Shown one piece after another: positions 1-10,434 of a stretch of 64,000 nucleotides of DNA. Under the pieces are notes generated by a model. The model did not search any database. It worked only from the letters and a program-made list of their open reading frames with translations, and had not been told where the DNA came from. This DNA is from Ectopseudomonas toyotomiensis (lineage in GTDB: Bacteria; Pseudomonadota; Gammaproteobacteria; Pseudomonadales; Pseudomonadaceae), in the NCBI RefSeq assembly GCF_900115695.1, contig NZ_FOXK01000002.1, positions 434,001 through 498,000 of the forward strand, given 5' to 3'. Every line of letters starts with the position of its first letter. The stretch's first letter is position 1. The translations under genes and the position numbers were made by a program.

Positions 1-475
1 GGTAATAACGCTCGGCGTCACGGTAGTCGAGGGTTTCGTCGCCGGTCTGTAGCCAGATCTGGTAACGCGTCGGGTCGCTCGGCGGCGCAACGTCGAGTTC
101 GGCCAAGGCCTGGACGTGATCTTCGGTAAGGTCCCAGGTCTCGTCGCTGTAGTAGTTCTTCTGTGGGCCCAGGTAGCCGTCGAAACGCAGGTGCGGCTGC
201 ACGGCCGGGTTGATCAGCAGCGCCTTGAGCCCATGCTGTTCGGCCAGGTAAGTGGCGTAATAGCCGCCCAGGGAACTGCCCACCAGCACCGGCGCGCCGA
301 GGTCGCTGATCAGCGCCTGCAACTGGGCGATGGCCTGACGCGGATGATGATGCAGGGCCGGTACGCGCAACTGGTTTTCCAGACCCAGGTGGGCCATGGC
401 GCGGCTCAACTGGCTGGCCTTGTGCGAGGCTGGCGAGCTGTTCAGGCCGTGTATATAGAGGATGGATGCGGTCAT
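1..475 (-). CDS. yqiA: YqiA-type alpha/beta-hydrolase esterase (3' end cut by window)
   Basis: About 158 residues are visible; the C-terminus lies beyond base 1. The N-terminus MTASILYIHGLNSSP and the nucleophile elbow VLVGSSLGGYYA (Ser near residue 70) are typical of the small YqiA/COG3150 esterases, which cleave short acyl esters in vitro. The acid and His of the triad would fall at or beyond the cut. The start ATG at 475 opens directly on the family's IHGLNSSP strand. The gene lies about 60 bp downstream of cpdA on the same strand, as in many gammaproteobacteria, where parE follows it (not in view). The physiological substrate of the family is unknown. Confidence 0.9.
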   Translation of the reverse strand, partial: MTASILYIHGLNSSPASHKASQLSRAMAHLGLENQLRVPALHHHPRQAIAQLQALISDLGAPVLVGSSLGGYYATYLAEQHGLKALLINPAVQPHLRFDGYLGPQKNYYSDETWDLTEDHVQALAELDVAPPSDPTRYQIWLQTGDETLDYRDAERYY

Positions 476-502
476 GGAGCGGGAGGCTACTCGTCCGGGG
501 CC

Positions 503-530
503 TCAAGCTGCAAGCTTCAAGCTGATTGGG
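503..530. repeat. Short self-complementary AGCTTGCAGCTTG-type intergenic motif
   Basis: Between yqiA and cpdA the sequence contains aagctgcaagcttcaagct, made of overlapping copies and complements of a short AAGCTTGCAGCTTGAAGCTT-like motif that I recall as common between Pseudomonas genes. It could form a weak hairpin in the cpdA-yqiA transcript. No terminator T-tract follows it. Confidence 0.4.
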
Positions 531-536
531 GGTATG

Positions 537-1352
537 TCAGTAACCCTTGACGCTGTAGTCCACTTCGAAATGGATGCCGGTGACGCGCGATACACCGGTA
601 TCCAGCTTGCCGTCGGCATGCAGGCGCAGCCAGCGATAGCCGGGGGCTTCGCTGTCCACCTGAAACTCCTCGCTGCCCGGCGCGAACTGCACGCAGGTCG
701 AAGGCGAGGCGAGCAGGCGCAGATTACCGCGCTGCTGGTCGAACTCCTGATGGATATGCCCCCAGAGCACGGTGCGCGCCTGCGGGTAGCGGTCGAGCAC
801 GGCGAACAGGGCGTCGGGGTTGCGCAGACCGATGGGTTCCATCCACTTGCAGCCGATGGAGACCGGATGGTGGTGCAGGCAGATCAGGTGATGGCGCTGC
901 GGCGCTTCGCTGAGGGCGCGATCGAGCAGTTCGAGTTGACTGTCGGCAAGAAAACCGGGCACCGCGCCGGGGATCGAGGAGTCGAGCATGACGATGCGCC
1001 AGGCGCCAAGGTCGATTACCGGCTCCAGCAGCTCGCTGCCCTGGCAGGCGGCCTGCATGGGGGGGATTTCGTCATGGTTGCCGGCCAGCCAGCGGATTGG
1101 TGCGTTGATGGCTGAGGTGAGTTGGCGAAAACGCTGATACGACGCTTCGCTGCCATCCTGCGAAAGATCACCTGTAGCCAGAATCAGATCGATCTGCGGC
1201 TGCTCCTGCAGGACCCGTTCGATCACCCGCTGCAGGCTGTCGCAAGTATCCATGCCCAGCAGCTTGCCGTCCGCTTCGGCGAACAGATGGCTGTCGGACA
1301 ACTGCACCAGCAGTACCGAGGAATCAGTGGATTGGGTGGGCAGGCTCGGCAA
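537..1352 (-). CDS. cpdA: 3',5'-cyclic-AMP phosphodiesterase CpdA
   Basis: 271 residues, the usual length for CpdA, which hydrolyses cAMP to AMP in the cytoplasm and so limits CRP/Vfr activity. The metallophosphoesterase motifs appear in order: LSDSHLF (near residue 18), ATGDLSQDG (near 60), LAGNHDE (near 90), CLHHHPVSIG (near 160) and WGHIHQEFD (near 195). Together these supply the binuclear metal ligands. It sits in a minus-strand run with yqiA downstream and DUF1249 and nudF upstream. A 199-bp gap separates it from the DUF1249 gene and could carry its own promoter; in P. aeruginosa cpdA is reported to respond to Vfr, but I did not identify a Vfr site here. Confidence 0.95.
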   Translation of the reverse strand: MPSLPTQSTDSSVLLVQLSDSHLFAEADGKLLGMDTCDSLQRVIERVLQEQPQIDLILATGDLSQDGSEASYQRFRQLTSAINAPIRWLAGNHDEIPPMQAACQGSELLEPVIDLGAWRIVMLDSSIPGAVPGFLADSQLELLDRALSEAPQRHHLICLHHHPVSIGCKWMEPIGLRNPDALFAVLDRYPQARTVLWGHIHQEFDQQRGNLRLLASPSTCVQFAPGSEEFQVDSEAPGYRWLRLHADGKLDTGVSRVTGIHFEVDYSVKGY

Positions 1353-1435
1353 GACCGTCTCCTAGGGCGCAATCGGGTGAATTATGGTGGTTGCCGCAGT
1401 AAAGGGAAAACCCGGGAAGCAGACGCAGGTCACAG

Positions 1436-1462
1436 AAAAAACGCCAGAAGCGCTTTTTACCG
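1436..1462 (-). terminator. Weak A-rich/T-rich hairpin after the DUF1249 gene
   Basis: The 199-bp gap at 1353-1551 holds aaaaacgc-cagaa-gcgcttttt, a short GC core with one bulge flanked by A and T tracts. Read on the minus strand it could act as a weak terminator between the DUF1249 gene and cpdA. The rest of the gap shows no coding sequence that I would trust. Confidence 0.3.
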
Positions 1463-1551
1463 TGATTCGCGACAGTCGTCAGGCAGTGCGGGCTATCCAA
1501 ACAGTACAACGCCGCGCTATCGGCAAGGCAGCGAAAAGCTTGATCGCCGCC

Positions 1552-2004
1552 TTACATCACCGGCTGCGGTTCGTGCCCACAGGCCAGGCAATGGCTCAGC
1601 CATTCGCCGAGGAACAGGTTGAGCTGACTCTTCTCGTCCGGTTGATGCATCGCCGCGTTGGGGTAGGGGTAGCGAATATGCAGGCGACGCGCGTTCTCTG
1701 CGCTGACGACCTCGGCCATACGCGCATCGTGATAGACCCGCACTTCCAGCTGCGGCACCGGCAGCCAGGGCAGGCTGTGTTCCTGGCGCACGCACAGGGT
1801 GGTGGTGTAGGGGCAACTTTCCAACACGTCCAGCGCCAACACGCCGAGCAGATGCTCACCCTGGCTCAGCGCCACGCGGCGGCTTTCCGTGTGTTCGCGC
1901 ATGTTCGGCAGCAGGCGCATCAGGCGCGCATAGTTGGCCTCGCAAGCCGCTTGCAGCTCGACCAGGTCGACCCGATAGCGCTCGCGTAGCAGATTCACGA
2001 CCAC
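1552..2004 (-). CDS. DUF1249 (YqiB-like) protein of unknown function
   Basis: 150 residues if started at the GTG at 2004 (MVVNLLRERYRVDLVELQ); a second in-frame GTG at 1998 gives MNLLRERY and overlaps the nudF stop as GTGA. Either start means translational coupling to nudF. The conserved opening RYRVDLVELQAACEANYARL followed by LRVYHDARMAEV-like strands and an acidic C-terminus fits the DUF1249/YqiB family found beside nudF and cpdA in Enterobacteria and Pseudomonas. No catalytic motif is visible. The nudF-yqiB-cpdA-yqiA neighbourhood is conserved, but the biochemical role is unknown. Confidence 0.85.
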   Translation of the reverse strand: MVVNLLRERYRVDLVELQAACEANYARLMRLLPNMREHTESRRVALSQGEHLLGVLALDVLESCPYTTTLCVRQEHSLPWLPVPQLEVRVYHDARMAEVVSAENARRLHIRYPYPNAAMHQPDEKSQLNLFLGEWLSHCLACGHEPQPVM

Positions 2005-2594
2005 ATACCCCGCACTTCGTCGCGGTTCAGCGCCAGCCATTGCAGGGCGATGATGCTGGCGGCGTTGTCGATACGCCCGTCGCGCACAGCGGCCAGGGCA
2101 TCCTCCAGCGGCATCACCTGTACCCGGATGTCCTCGCCTTCTTCGGGCAGACCATGCACACCGCCGGCACCTTCACTGCTGCAGCGACCGACGAACAGGT
2201 GCACGCGCTCGTCCGAGCCTCCAGGCGAAGGGTAGTACTGGGTGATCGGCCACAGCGACGTCAGGGGCAGATCGGCTTCCTCGATGGCTTCGCGACGCGC
2301 GACCTCCTCGGGCTCCTCGTCCTTGTCGATCAGGCCGGCCACCAGTTCCAGCAGCCAGGGGTTTGCGCTCTTGTCCATGGCACCGACGCGAAACTGCTCG
2401 ATCAGCACCACTTCGTCGCGCTGCGGATCGTAAGGCAGCACGCATACGGCGTCGTGACGCACGAACAGCTCGCGGGTCAGCTGCGGGCCCATGTTGCCGG
2501 CGAACTGGCGATGGCGCAGCTTGATCCGGTCGAGGCGGTAGAAGCCGCGAAAGCAGTTCTCGCGCTCGATGATGTCGATGTCGTCTTTGCCCAT
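1995..2594 (-). CDS. nudF: ADP-ribose pyrophosphatase (Nudix hydrolase)
   Basis: 199 residues. It hydrolyses ADP-ribose to AMP and ribose-5-phosphate. The N-terminal dimerisation strand region contains RENCFRGFYRLDRIKL, and the Nudix box GLIDKDEEPEEVARREAIEE (near residue 96) carries the REUXEE catalytic glutamates. The last conserved Gly of the box is replaced by Asp (EEADL), a tolerated variation. The loop YYPSPGGSDERVHLF is typical of ADP-ribose-type Nudix enzymes. The stop overlaps the start of the DUF1249 gene. Upstream, 98 bp separate it from thiC. Confidence 0.93.
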   Translation of the reverse strand: MGKDDIDIIERENCFRGFYRLDRIKLRHRQFAGNMGPQLTRELFVRHDAVCVLPYDPQRDEVVLIEQFRVGAMDKSANPWLLELVAGLIDKDEEPEEVARREAIEEADLPLTSLWPITQYYPSPGGSDERVHLFVGRCSSEGAGGVHGLPEEGEDIRVQVMPLEDALAAVRDGRIDNAASIIALQWLALNRDEVRGMWS

Positions 2595-2613
2595 GGCAGC
2601 TCCCCAGATAGTC

Positions 2614-2640
2614 GTAACGGGCCAAACTGCGGCCCGTTAC
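2614..2640. repeat. Perfect 10-bp inverted repeat between thiC and nudF
   Basis: GTAACGGGCC, a 7-nt loop, then GGCCCGTTAC. It lies in the 98-bp thiC-nudF gap, just upstream of the nudF start. There is no T-tract on the nudF side, so it is more likely a processing or leader structure (or an operator) than a strong terminator. Confidence 0.5.
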
Positions 2641-2692
2641 CTGTCACACTAGCGAGCATAGCGCTGCCAGATCAAGCTTCCATGACTGCCTG

Positions 2693-4776
<2,084 letters not shown>

Positions 4777-4782
4777 TCGGGC

Positions 4783-4812
4783 AGTCTAAACAAGCTGGTG
4801 GGAGAAAACCAA
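4783..4812 (-). promoter_or_regulatory. Candidate sigma-70 promoter of thiC
   Basis: On the minus strand TTGGTT (4812-4807), an 18-nt spacer and TAGACT (4788-4783) end immediately before the riboswitch aptamer, which is where the transcription start should lie. Position supports it more than the match to consensus. Confidence 0.5.
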
Positions 4813-4935
4813 CTCGGTGGTCAATAAATATCGACCCGTGCGTCGGAAAGCGACTGCTCGCGCTGCTGGTGGCGGATTGTTCCCGACGAGCAACATAGCT
4901 TGCCGCCAGCTAGACTGATGCCGTCCATGGCGCGC

Positions 4936-4965
4936 TTGACCCCCGACTGTGGCGACCCGTAGCCT
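4936..4965 (+). promoter_or_regulatory. Candidate sigma-70 promoter of opmH
   Basis: TTGACC, an 18-nt spacer, then TAGCCT, about 37 bp before the opmH start. The -35 box is good, the -10 is moderate. The gap between this and the thiC promoter (4813-4935) contains no gene that I can support. Confidence 0.45.
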
Positions 4966-5001
4966 TGCCGATTACCGCCTATTCAAGGATCGACATCCAT
5001 C

Positions 5002-6444
5002 ATGTTGCGCAGACTATCCCTGGCAATCGCCGTGGCCGCCGCTTCGGTGGGCCTGATTCAGGCCGAAGAGGCCCCGCTGTCGAGCAAGACCGACCTGGTC
5101 ACCGTGTATCAGGAAGCGGCGAAGAACAATGCCGATATCGCCGCCGCGCGCGCCGATTATCAGGCGCGCCGCGAAGTCGTACCGCAGGCGCGTGCCGGCT
5201 TGCTGCCCAACCTGTCCGCCGGTGCCAATTACGGCGACACGCGAACCGAGGTTGATTCGCCCAGCGTGACGCTCTCGCGCAGTGGCCTGGTCTATCAGGC
5301 CAACCTCAGTCAGCCGCTGTTCCGTGCCGACCGCTGGTTCCAGTTGCAGGCTGCCGAGGCCACCAGTGAGCAGGCTTCGCTGGAGTTGTCTGCCACTGAA
5401 CAGAATTTGATTCTGCAGAGCGCCGAAACCTATTTCGCCGTGTTGCGTGCGCAGGACACCCTGGCCTCGACCAAGGCCGAGGAAGCGGCATTCAAGCGTC
5501 AGCTGGACCAGGCCAATGAACGTTTCGATGTCGGTCTGTCCGACAAGACCGATGTTCTCGAAGCGCAGGCCGGTTTCGATACGGCCCGTGCCAACCGCCT
5601 GCTCGCCGAGCGTGCAGTGGATGACGCCTTCGAAGCCCTGGTGACCCTGACCAACCGCGATTATCTGGCCGTCGAGGGGATCGTCCACACCCTGCCGGTG
5701 CTGGCGCCGACGCCGAATGATGCCAAGGCCTGGGTCGACACCGCCGCGGCACAGAACCTCAACCTGCAGGCCAGCCTTTACGCTGTGGCGGCTGCCGAAG
5801 AGAATCTGCGCCAGCGTAAGGCCGGTCATGCGCCGACTCTGGATGCCGTGGCCAGCTATCAGCAGGGCGATAACGACAGCCTGGGGTTCACCAATTCCGG
5901 CTCCTTTGGTGCGCCGCGTTACAGCGGCGACGTCTCGCAGCGCTCCATCGGCTTGCAGCTGAATATCCCGCTGTACAGCGGCGGTCTGACCAGCTCGCAG
6001 GTGCGCGAGGCCTACCAGCGCCTCGGCCAGACCGAGCAACTGCGCGAGAGCCTGCGTCGCCAGGTGGTGCAGAACACCCGCAACCTGTTCCGTGCGGTGA
6101 ACACCGACGTGGAAACCGTGCAGGCGCGTCGCCAGTCGATCATCTCCAACCAGAGCGCGCTGGAGGCCACCGAGATCGGCTATCAGGTCGGTACCCGCAA
6201 CATCGTCGACGTGCTCGACGCCCAGCGTCAGCTGTACAGCGCCGTGCGCAACTACAACGACGCGCGCTACGACTACATCCTCAACAACCTGCGCCTGAAG
6301 CAGGCTGCCGGCACCCTCAGTCCGGCCGACCTGGAGGCGCTGGGCAGCTTCCTCAAGCCGGACTACAACCCGGACAAGGACTTCCTGCCGCCAGATCTGG
6401 CCTCTGCCGCCGAAGACCGCCTGCAGAACAATCAGGATTTCTGA
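5002..6444 (+). CDS. opmH: TolC-family outer-membrane channel OpmH
   Basis: 480 residues. The N-terminal signal peptide (MLRRLSLAIAVAAASVGLIQAEE) is followed by two internal repeats of helical-barrel and beta-strand segments, as in TolC: residues about 30-230 and 245-440. Conserved marks include QARAGLLPNLS near residue 68, DVLEAQAGFDTARA near 190 and the matching VDVLDAQRQLYSAVRN near 400. It should form the trimeric outer-membrane exit duct for type I secretion and RND efflux. It lies divergent from thiC, as I recall for P. aeruginosa OpmH. A strong terminator follows the stop. The start at 5002 gives an intact signal peptide. Confidence 0.92.
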   Translation: MLRRLSLAIAVAAASVGLIQAEEAPLSSKTDLVTVYQEAAKNNADIAAARADYQARREVVPQARAGLLPNLSAGANYGDTRTEVDSPSVTLSRSGLVYQANLSQPLFRADRWFQLQAAEATSEQASLELSATEQNLILQSAETYFAVLRAQDTLASTKAEEAAFKRQLDQANERFDVGLSDKTDVLEAQAGFDTARANRLLAERAVDDAFEALVTLTNRDYLAVEGIVHTLPVLAPTPNDAKAWVDTAAAQNLNLQASLYAVAAAEENLRQRKAGHAPTLDAVASYQQGDNDSLGFTNSGSFGAPRYSGDVSQRSIGLQLNIPLYSGGLTSSQVREAYQRLGQTEQLRESLRRQVVQNTRNLFRAVNTDVETVQARRQSIISNQSALEATEIGYQVGTRNIVDVLDAQRQLYSAVRNYNDARYDYILNNLRLKQAAGTLSPADLEALGSFLKPDYNPDKDFLPPDLASAAEDRLQNNQDF

Positions 6445-6456
6445 ACCGTTCGCAGC

Positions 6457-6492
6457 AAACGAAAAGCCCGACTTGCGTCGGGCTTTTCGTTT
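6457..6492. terminator. Bidirectional rho-independent terminator between opmH and waaA
   Basis: A perfect 16-bp stem (AAACGAAAAGCCCGAC with its complement) around the tetraloop TTGC, with A- and T-runs on the two sides. It can terminate opmH from the left and waaA from the right; the genes converge. Confidence 0.92.
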
Positions 6493-6506
6493 CGGCGATA
6501 TGGCAC

Positions 6507-6560
6507 GTAGGGTGCGCTGCGCGCACCGATCGGGTTGGCGGTGCGCACGGCGCACCCTAC
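6507..6560. repeat. Extragenic palindrome of the GTAGGGTGCGC family
   Basis: The arms GTAGGGTGCGCTGCGCGCACC and GGTGCGCACGGCGCACCCTAC are nearly complementary across a short spacer. It sits between the convergent opmH and waaA genes, right beside their terminator. A half-related motif (GTAGGGTGGGCTTCAGCTCACC) occurs near 56961. This looks like a member of a dispersed Pseudomonas palindromic repeat family rather than a gene-specific site. Confidence 0.7.
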
Positions 6561-6576
6561 CCCTGTTTGATCCGAA

Positions 6577-7842
6577 CTAAATCAGGCGACGTAACCCACT
6601 CAGCAAGCGCTCCAGCGCGCCTTGGTTGGCCTTGAGCACGCTCAGGCCCGCCTGGCTCATGCGCTGCATCTCGCTCGGTTCGTTCAGCAGCGTCGCAACC
6701 TTGTCCGCCACCTGCACGGCGTTCTCCACTTCGCTCAGGGCGCCGGCTTCACGCAATTGCGCGGCGATTTCCAGGAAGTTGAACAGGTGCGGGCCGCTCA
6801 GTACCGGCTTGCCCAGTGCGGCTGGCTCCAGCAGGTTATGGCCGCCGTTGGCCACCAGGCTGCCGCCGACGAAGGCGATATCCGCCAGCGCATAGAGAAA
6901 CAGCAACTCGCCCATGGTGTCGCCGAGCAGCACCTGGTCGCCGGCTTGCACGGTTTCACCCGCTGAGCGTCGGCGCGTCGTCAGTCCCTGGCTAAGGCAG
7001 AGTTCATTGACCGAGTTGAACCGCTCTGGATGACGCGGCACCAAGATCAGTAGCGCATCGGGGTGATTGCCGAGCAGTTGGCGATGGGCGGCGAGGATGA
7101 TCTCGTCCTCACCGGCATGGGTGCTGGCGGCAATCCACACCGGGCGCTGCTCTGCTTTCCACTGACGGCGTAACTCGACCGCGTGCTGCAGCAGCTCGGC
7201 ATCGATCTTCAGGTCGAACTTGATCGAGCCGGTGACCTCCACACAGCCAGGGCGAGCGCCCAGGTCGAGAAAACGCTGCGCCTCGGTCTGGGTCTGCACG
7301 GCGATCAGCGACAGTTCGCCAAGCATCGGTGCGGTGAGTTTGCCAAAGCGCGCATAGCCGCGTGCCGAGCGCTCGGAAAGGCGCGCATTGGCCAGGGCTA
7401 CGGGAACGTTGCGCTTGGCGCACTGATGGATGTGGTTCGGCCACAGCTCGGTTTCCATCACCACGGCTAGACGCGGTTGCACTCGGTTGAGAAAACGCGC
7501 GGCAGCCCAGGGCAGATCGTAGGGCAGGTAGCAGTGCTGCACGCTTTCACCGAACAGTGCCTGGATGCGCTCAGAGCCGGTCGGCGTCATGCAGGTCACG
7601 GTGATCGGCAACTCGGGATAGTTCGCCTGCAGCGCACGAATCATCGGTGCGGCGGCAATGCTTTCACCGACCGATACCGCATGTACCCAGATGCCGCCTG
7701 GTTTCATTGCCGGCAGGCTGAGGGAGAAGCGTTCATTGATACGCCGCGCATAAGCCGGTGCCTTGCGTGCGCGCAGGGCCAGACGCAGGGCAATCAGTGG
7801 CAGGGCCAGGTGCAGCAGCAGGGTGTAGAGAAGTCTGTTCAT
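6577..7842 (-). CDS. waaA: 3-deoxy-D-manno-octulosonic acid (Kdo) transferase WaaA
   Basis: 421 residues, standard for WaaA/KdtA. It transfers Kdo from CMP-Kdo to lipid IVA at the cytoplasmic face of the inner membrane. An N-terminal membrane anchor (residues 3-24, LLYTLLLHLALPLIALRLAL) is followed by a GT-B fold. HAVSVGESIAAAP near residue 54 holds the catalytic Glu, and METELWPN near 128 and GSIKFDL near 205 are further family blocks. The donor-side GGSLVANGGHNLLEPAA is near residue 320. It ends head-on with opmH. The LysR gene starts 43 bp upstream on the same strand. Confidence 0.96.
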   Translation of the reverse strand: MNRLLYTLLLHLALPLIALRLALRARKAPAYARRINERFSLSLPAMKPGGIWVHAVSVGESIAAAPMIRALQANYPELPITVTCMTPTGSERIQALFGESVQHCYLPYDLPWAAARFLNRVQPRLAVVMETELWPNHIHQCAKRNVPVALANARLSERSARGYARFGKLTAPMLGELSLIAVQTQTEAQRFLDLGARPGCVEVTGSIKFDLKIDAELLQHAVELRRQWKAEQRPVWIAASTHAGEDEIILAAHRQLLGNHPDALLILVPRHPERFNSVNELCLSQGLTTRRRSAGETVQAGDQVLLGDTMGELLFLYALADIAFVGGSLVANGGHNLLEPAALGKPVLSGPHLFNFLEIAAQLREAGALSEVENAVQVADKVATLLNEPSEMQRMSQAGLSVLKANQGALERLLSGLRRLI

Positions 7843-7885
7843 GGGGGCGCAGCTTATCGCCGCCGGTCATCCTCTGGAAGCGCGA

Positions 7886-8773
7886 TCATGCCTGCGGGCG
7901 CAGCAGTTCGCGCGCCAGGCAGTCGGCCAGCCAGTTGGCAGCGGGGCCGAGCGCGCCGTCGCGACGGCAGACCAGTTCCACCACCAGCGGCAGCGGCGCC
8001 CAGTCGCTGCGCAGCTCCTGCAGGTGACCCTGATAGGTCGGGTACTGCGCCACATGGCGCGGCAGCCAGGCCCAGCCAACGCCGCGTATCACCAGCTCGG
8101 CCATGACGTAGAAGCTGTCGGCGCGCCACACCAGCGGGCTGATCTGCTCGCCACCGGGGTAATGGCTGTCCTGGGGCGTCATCAGCAACTGTCGATGCTC
8201 GGCCAGGTCGCGACGTTCCACGCTGTCGAGCTCGGCCAACGGGTGGTGCGGGCTGCATACCGTGACCATTTCGATGGTGCCCAGGCGCTGGCTTTCCAAT
8301 GCGCGTGGCATCTGTTCGTGATGAAACAGCAGGCCAAGATCGGCCTGGTGCTGCAGCAGCTTGCGCGCCACGTCGCCCTGGGCGCCGCTGGAAAGCTGCA
8401 CTTCGAGCAGGGGGAAGGCGTCGGCCAGTGCCTCCAGGCTGGCCAGTACCGGCTGGTAGGGCATGGCCTCGTCCTGCGCCAGACGCAAGCGCGCCTCCTC
8501 GCCTCGTGCCAGACCCAGCGCGCGGCCATCGAGGCGCTCGCACTGCTGCAACACGCTGCGGGCCTGCTCCAGCAGCGCCGCGCCTGCCTCGGTCAGCTGT
8601 GGCTGGCGACCGCTGCTGCGTTCGAAGAGGGTGACGCCAAGATCGCTTTCGAGCAGGGCGATGGCGGTGCTGACCGCCGATTGCGCGCGTCCGGTTTGCC
8701 GAGCTGCAGCAGAAAAGGAGCGGCTCTCGGCGGTACGGACGAACAGTTGCAGTTGATCGAGATTCCAGTTCAT
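7886..8773 (-). CDS. LysR-family transcriptional regulator
   Basis: 295 residues. The N-terminal winged helix-turn-helix (residues 1-60) reads LDQLQLFVRTAESRSFSAAA then RAQSAVSTAIALLESDLGV, classic LysR. The remainder is the periplasmic-binding-protein-like effector domain. It is divergent from the SMR pump gene with an 89-bp shared control region, the usual arrangement for a LysR protein controlling its neighbour and itself. That region includes AT-rich DNA around 8785-8835, but I could not single out a convincing T-N11-A operator. The effector is unknown. Confidence 0.9.
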   Translation of the reverse strand: MNWNLDQLQLFVRTAESRSFSAAARQTGRAQSAVSTAIALLESDLGVTLFERSSGRQPQLTEAGAALLEQARSVLQQCERLDGRALGLARGEEARLRLAQDEAMPYQPVLASLEALADAFPLLEVQLSSGAQGDVARKLLQHQADLGLLFHHEQMPRALESQRLGTIEMVTVCSPHHPLAELDSVERRDLAEHRQLLMTPQDSHYPGGEQISPLVWRADSFYVMAELVIRGVGWAWLPRHVAQYPTYQGHLQELRSDWAPLPLVVELVCRRDGALGPAANWLADCLARELLRPQA

Positions 8774-8862
8774 GGCTGACCTATCTCAAAAGCAGATAGG
8801 TAATGACTTTATCCCATCATGGAAGAACTTAGAATTGTGGCCATCTTTCAGGAGTCGCCATC

Positions 8863-9195
8863 ATGCCCGGATACCTCTATCTCGCCATTGCCATCGCGGC
8901 CGAAGTGGTCGCCACCACCTCGATGAAGGCTATCGACGGCTTCAACAAGCCCTTGCCGCTGTTGCTGGTGATCGGCGGTTACGCGATCGCCTTCTGGATG
9001 CTGATTCTGGTGGTACGCACCATCCCGGTAGGTATCGCCTACGCCATCTGGGCAGGGTTGGGCATCGTCCTCGTCAGCATCGCGGCGATGTTCATCTACC
9101 AGCAAAAGCTCGATCTGCCGGCCGTGCTCGGCATGGGGCTGATCGTCAGTGGCGTGGTGGTGATTCAGCTGTTCTCGCAGTCGACCGGGCACTGA
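8863..9195 (+). CDS. Small multidrug resistance (EmrE/QacE-type) efflux protein
   Basis: 110 residues with four membrane helices (about 4-22, 33-52, 58-78, 85-104). Glu14 in IAIAAEVVATTSMKA matches the essential proton/drug-binding Glu14 of EmrE. YAIWAGLGIVLVS near residue 60 is the conserved third-helix block (Tyr/Trp). Such proteins work as antiparallel dimers exchanging protons for quaternary cations or guanidinium-type compounds. YAIWAGLG and the overall sequence look more like EmrE/QacE than the SugE/Gdx guanidinium subtype. It is likely regulated by the divergent LysR protein. Confidence 0.93.
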   Translation: MPGYLYLAIAIAAEVVATTSMKAIDGFNKPLPLLLVIGGYAIAFWMLILVVRTIPVGIAYAIWAGLGIVLVSIAAMFIYQQKLDLPAVLGMGLIVSGVVVIQLFSQSTGH

Positions 9196-9258
9196 TGGGC
9201 CGCGGGCGAGGGAGCTGACGGGTTATACTGCGCGCCTGTTTTTCGCCGAGGCCCGTTC

Positions 9259-10434
9259 ATGTCCCAGTCTCTCAGCACCGATGTCCTGATCGTCGGCGGC
9301 GGTATCGCCGGCCTCTGGCTCAACGCGCGCCTGCGTCAGCAGGGTTTCTCCACCGTTCTGGTGGAGCGCGGCAGCCTGGGCGGCGGGCAGAGCCTGAAGT
9401 CGCAGGGCATCATCCATGGCGGCGCCAAGTACGCCCTGCATGGCGCGCTGACCGGTGCCTCCGAGGCCATCGCCGATATGCCGCGCCGCTGGCGCGAGGC
9501 GCTGGCCGGTAACGGCGAGCTGGATCTGTCCGGTGTGCGCATTCTTTCCGACGCGCATTACCTGTGGTCCCCCGGCACCCTGGCCGGCAACCTCACCAGC
9601 TTCTTCGCCAGCAAGGCGGTACGGGGGAGGGTCGATCAGGTCAAGGGCGAGCAATTGCCGCCCGCGCTGCAGCATCCTAAGTTCAAGGGCAAGGTCTATC
9701 GCCTGGCCGAGCTGGTGCTCGATGTGCCGAGCCTGATCGCGCGTCTGGCCGAGCTGGCGGGTGACAGCCTGCTGGCCGCCGAGCGTATCGAACCGCTGCA
9801 GGAAAACGCTGAGCTGTGCGGGCTGATCATCGACGGACGCGAGATTCGTGCGCAGCGTGTGGTGCTCAGTGCCGGTGCCGGCAATGCCGAGCTGCTCGCC
9901 GCACTGGGCGTCGAGCAGCCCGCGCAGCAGTTGCGCCCGCTGCATATGGTGCTGGCCAAGGGGCCTGCATTGAAGCCGCTGTACGCCCATTGCCTTGGTG
10001 GCGGGCCGAAACCTCGGGTCACCGTGACCACCCATCCGGCGGCCGATGGCCAATGGGTCTGGTACCTCGGCGGCGATCTGGCCGAAGCCGATGGCGTCGC
10101 TCGCGACGAGGCGGCGCAGATTCAGGCCGCACAGAAGGAAATGGCAGCGTTGTTGCCCTGGGTCGACCAGAGCCAGACACGCTGGGCCACGTTGCGCGTG
10201 GATCGTGCCGAACCCGCGCAGTCGGGGCTGGTGCGCCCTGATAACGCGTTTCTCGCCGAGCAACAGCGTCTGCTGGTGGGCTGGCCGACCAAGCTGGCGT
10301 TGGCGCCGGACTTCGCCGATCGTGTGCTGGCTACCTTGCTACGTGAGCATGTACAGCCGGCAAGTCATGCGCCACTGCCCGAACTGCCACGCCCAGCGCT
10401 GGGGCAGCCAGTGTGGGAGGCGCTGCTGCCATGA
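9259..10434 (+). CDS. FAD-dependent oxidoreductase of the glycine/D-amino-acid oxidase fold
   Basis: 391 residues. The N-terminus VLIVGGGIAGLWLNARLRQ is a dinucleotide-binding beta-alpha-beta motif, and LVERGSLGGGQSLKSQGIIHGG continues the FAD site; VVLSAGAGNAELL near residue 205 is the second flavin-contact segment. This is the DAO-type fold, which oxidises C-N bonds or hydroxy acids; the substrate here is not evident. The stop overlaps the start of the aldo/keto reductase as ATGA, so the two are made together and may act on the same carbonyl/amine compound (inference). Confidence 0.88.
   Translation: MSQSLSTDVLIVGGGIAGLWLNARLRQQGFSTVLVERGSLGGGQSLKSQGIIHGGAKYALHGALTGASEAIADMPRRWREALAGNGELDLSGVRILSDAHYLWSPGTLAGNLTSFFASKAVRGRVDQVKGEQLPPALQHPKFKGKVYRLAELVLDVPSLIARLAELAGDSLLAAERIEPLQENAELCGLIIDGREIRAQRVVLSAGAGNAELLAALGVEQPAQQLRPLHMVLAKGPALKPLYAHCLGGGPKPRVTVTTHPAADGQWVWYLGGDLAEADGVARDEAAQIQAAQKEMAALLPWVDQSQTRWATLRVDRAEPAQSGLVRPDNAFLAEQQRLLVGWPTKLALAPDFADRVLATLLREHVQPASHAPLPELPRPALGQPVWEALLP

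Noticed and set aside
5014..6555. Open frame of over 500 codons on the minus strand
   Set aside because: Antisense of opmH; it runs through the terminator and has no own start site or motif.
9223..10263. Minus-strand open frame opposite the FAD oxidoreductase
   Set aside because: No recognisable family; the plus-strand FAD motifs are clear.
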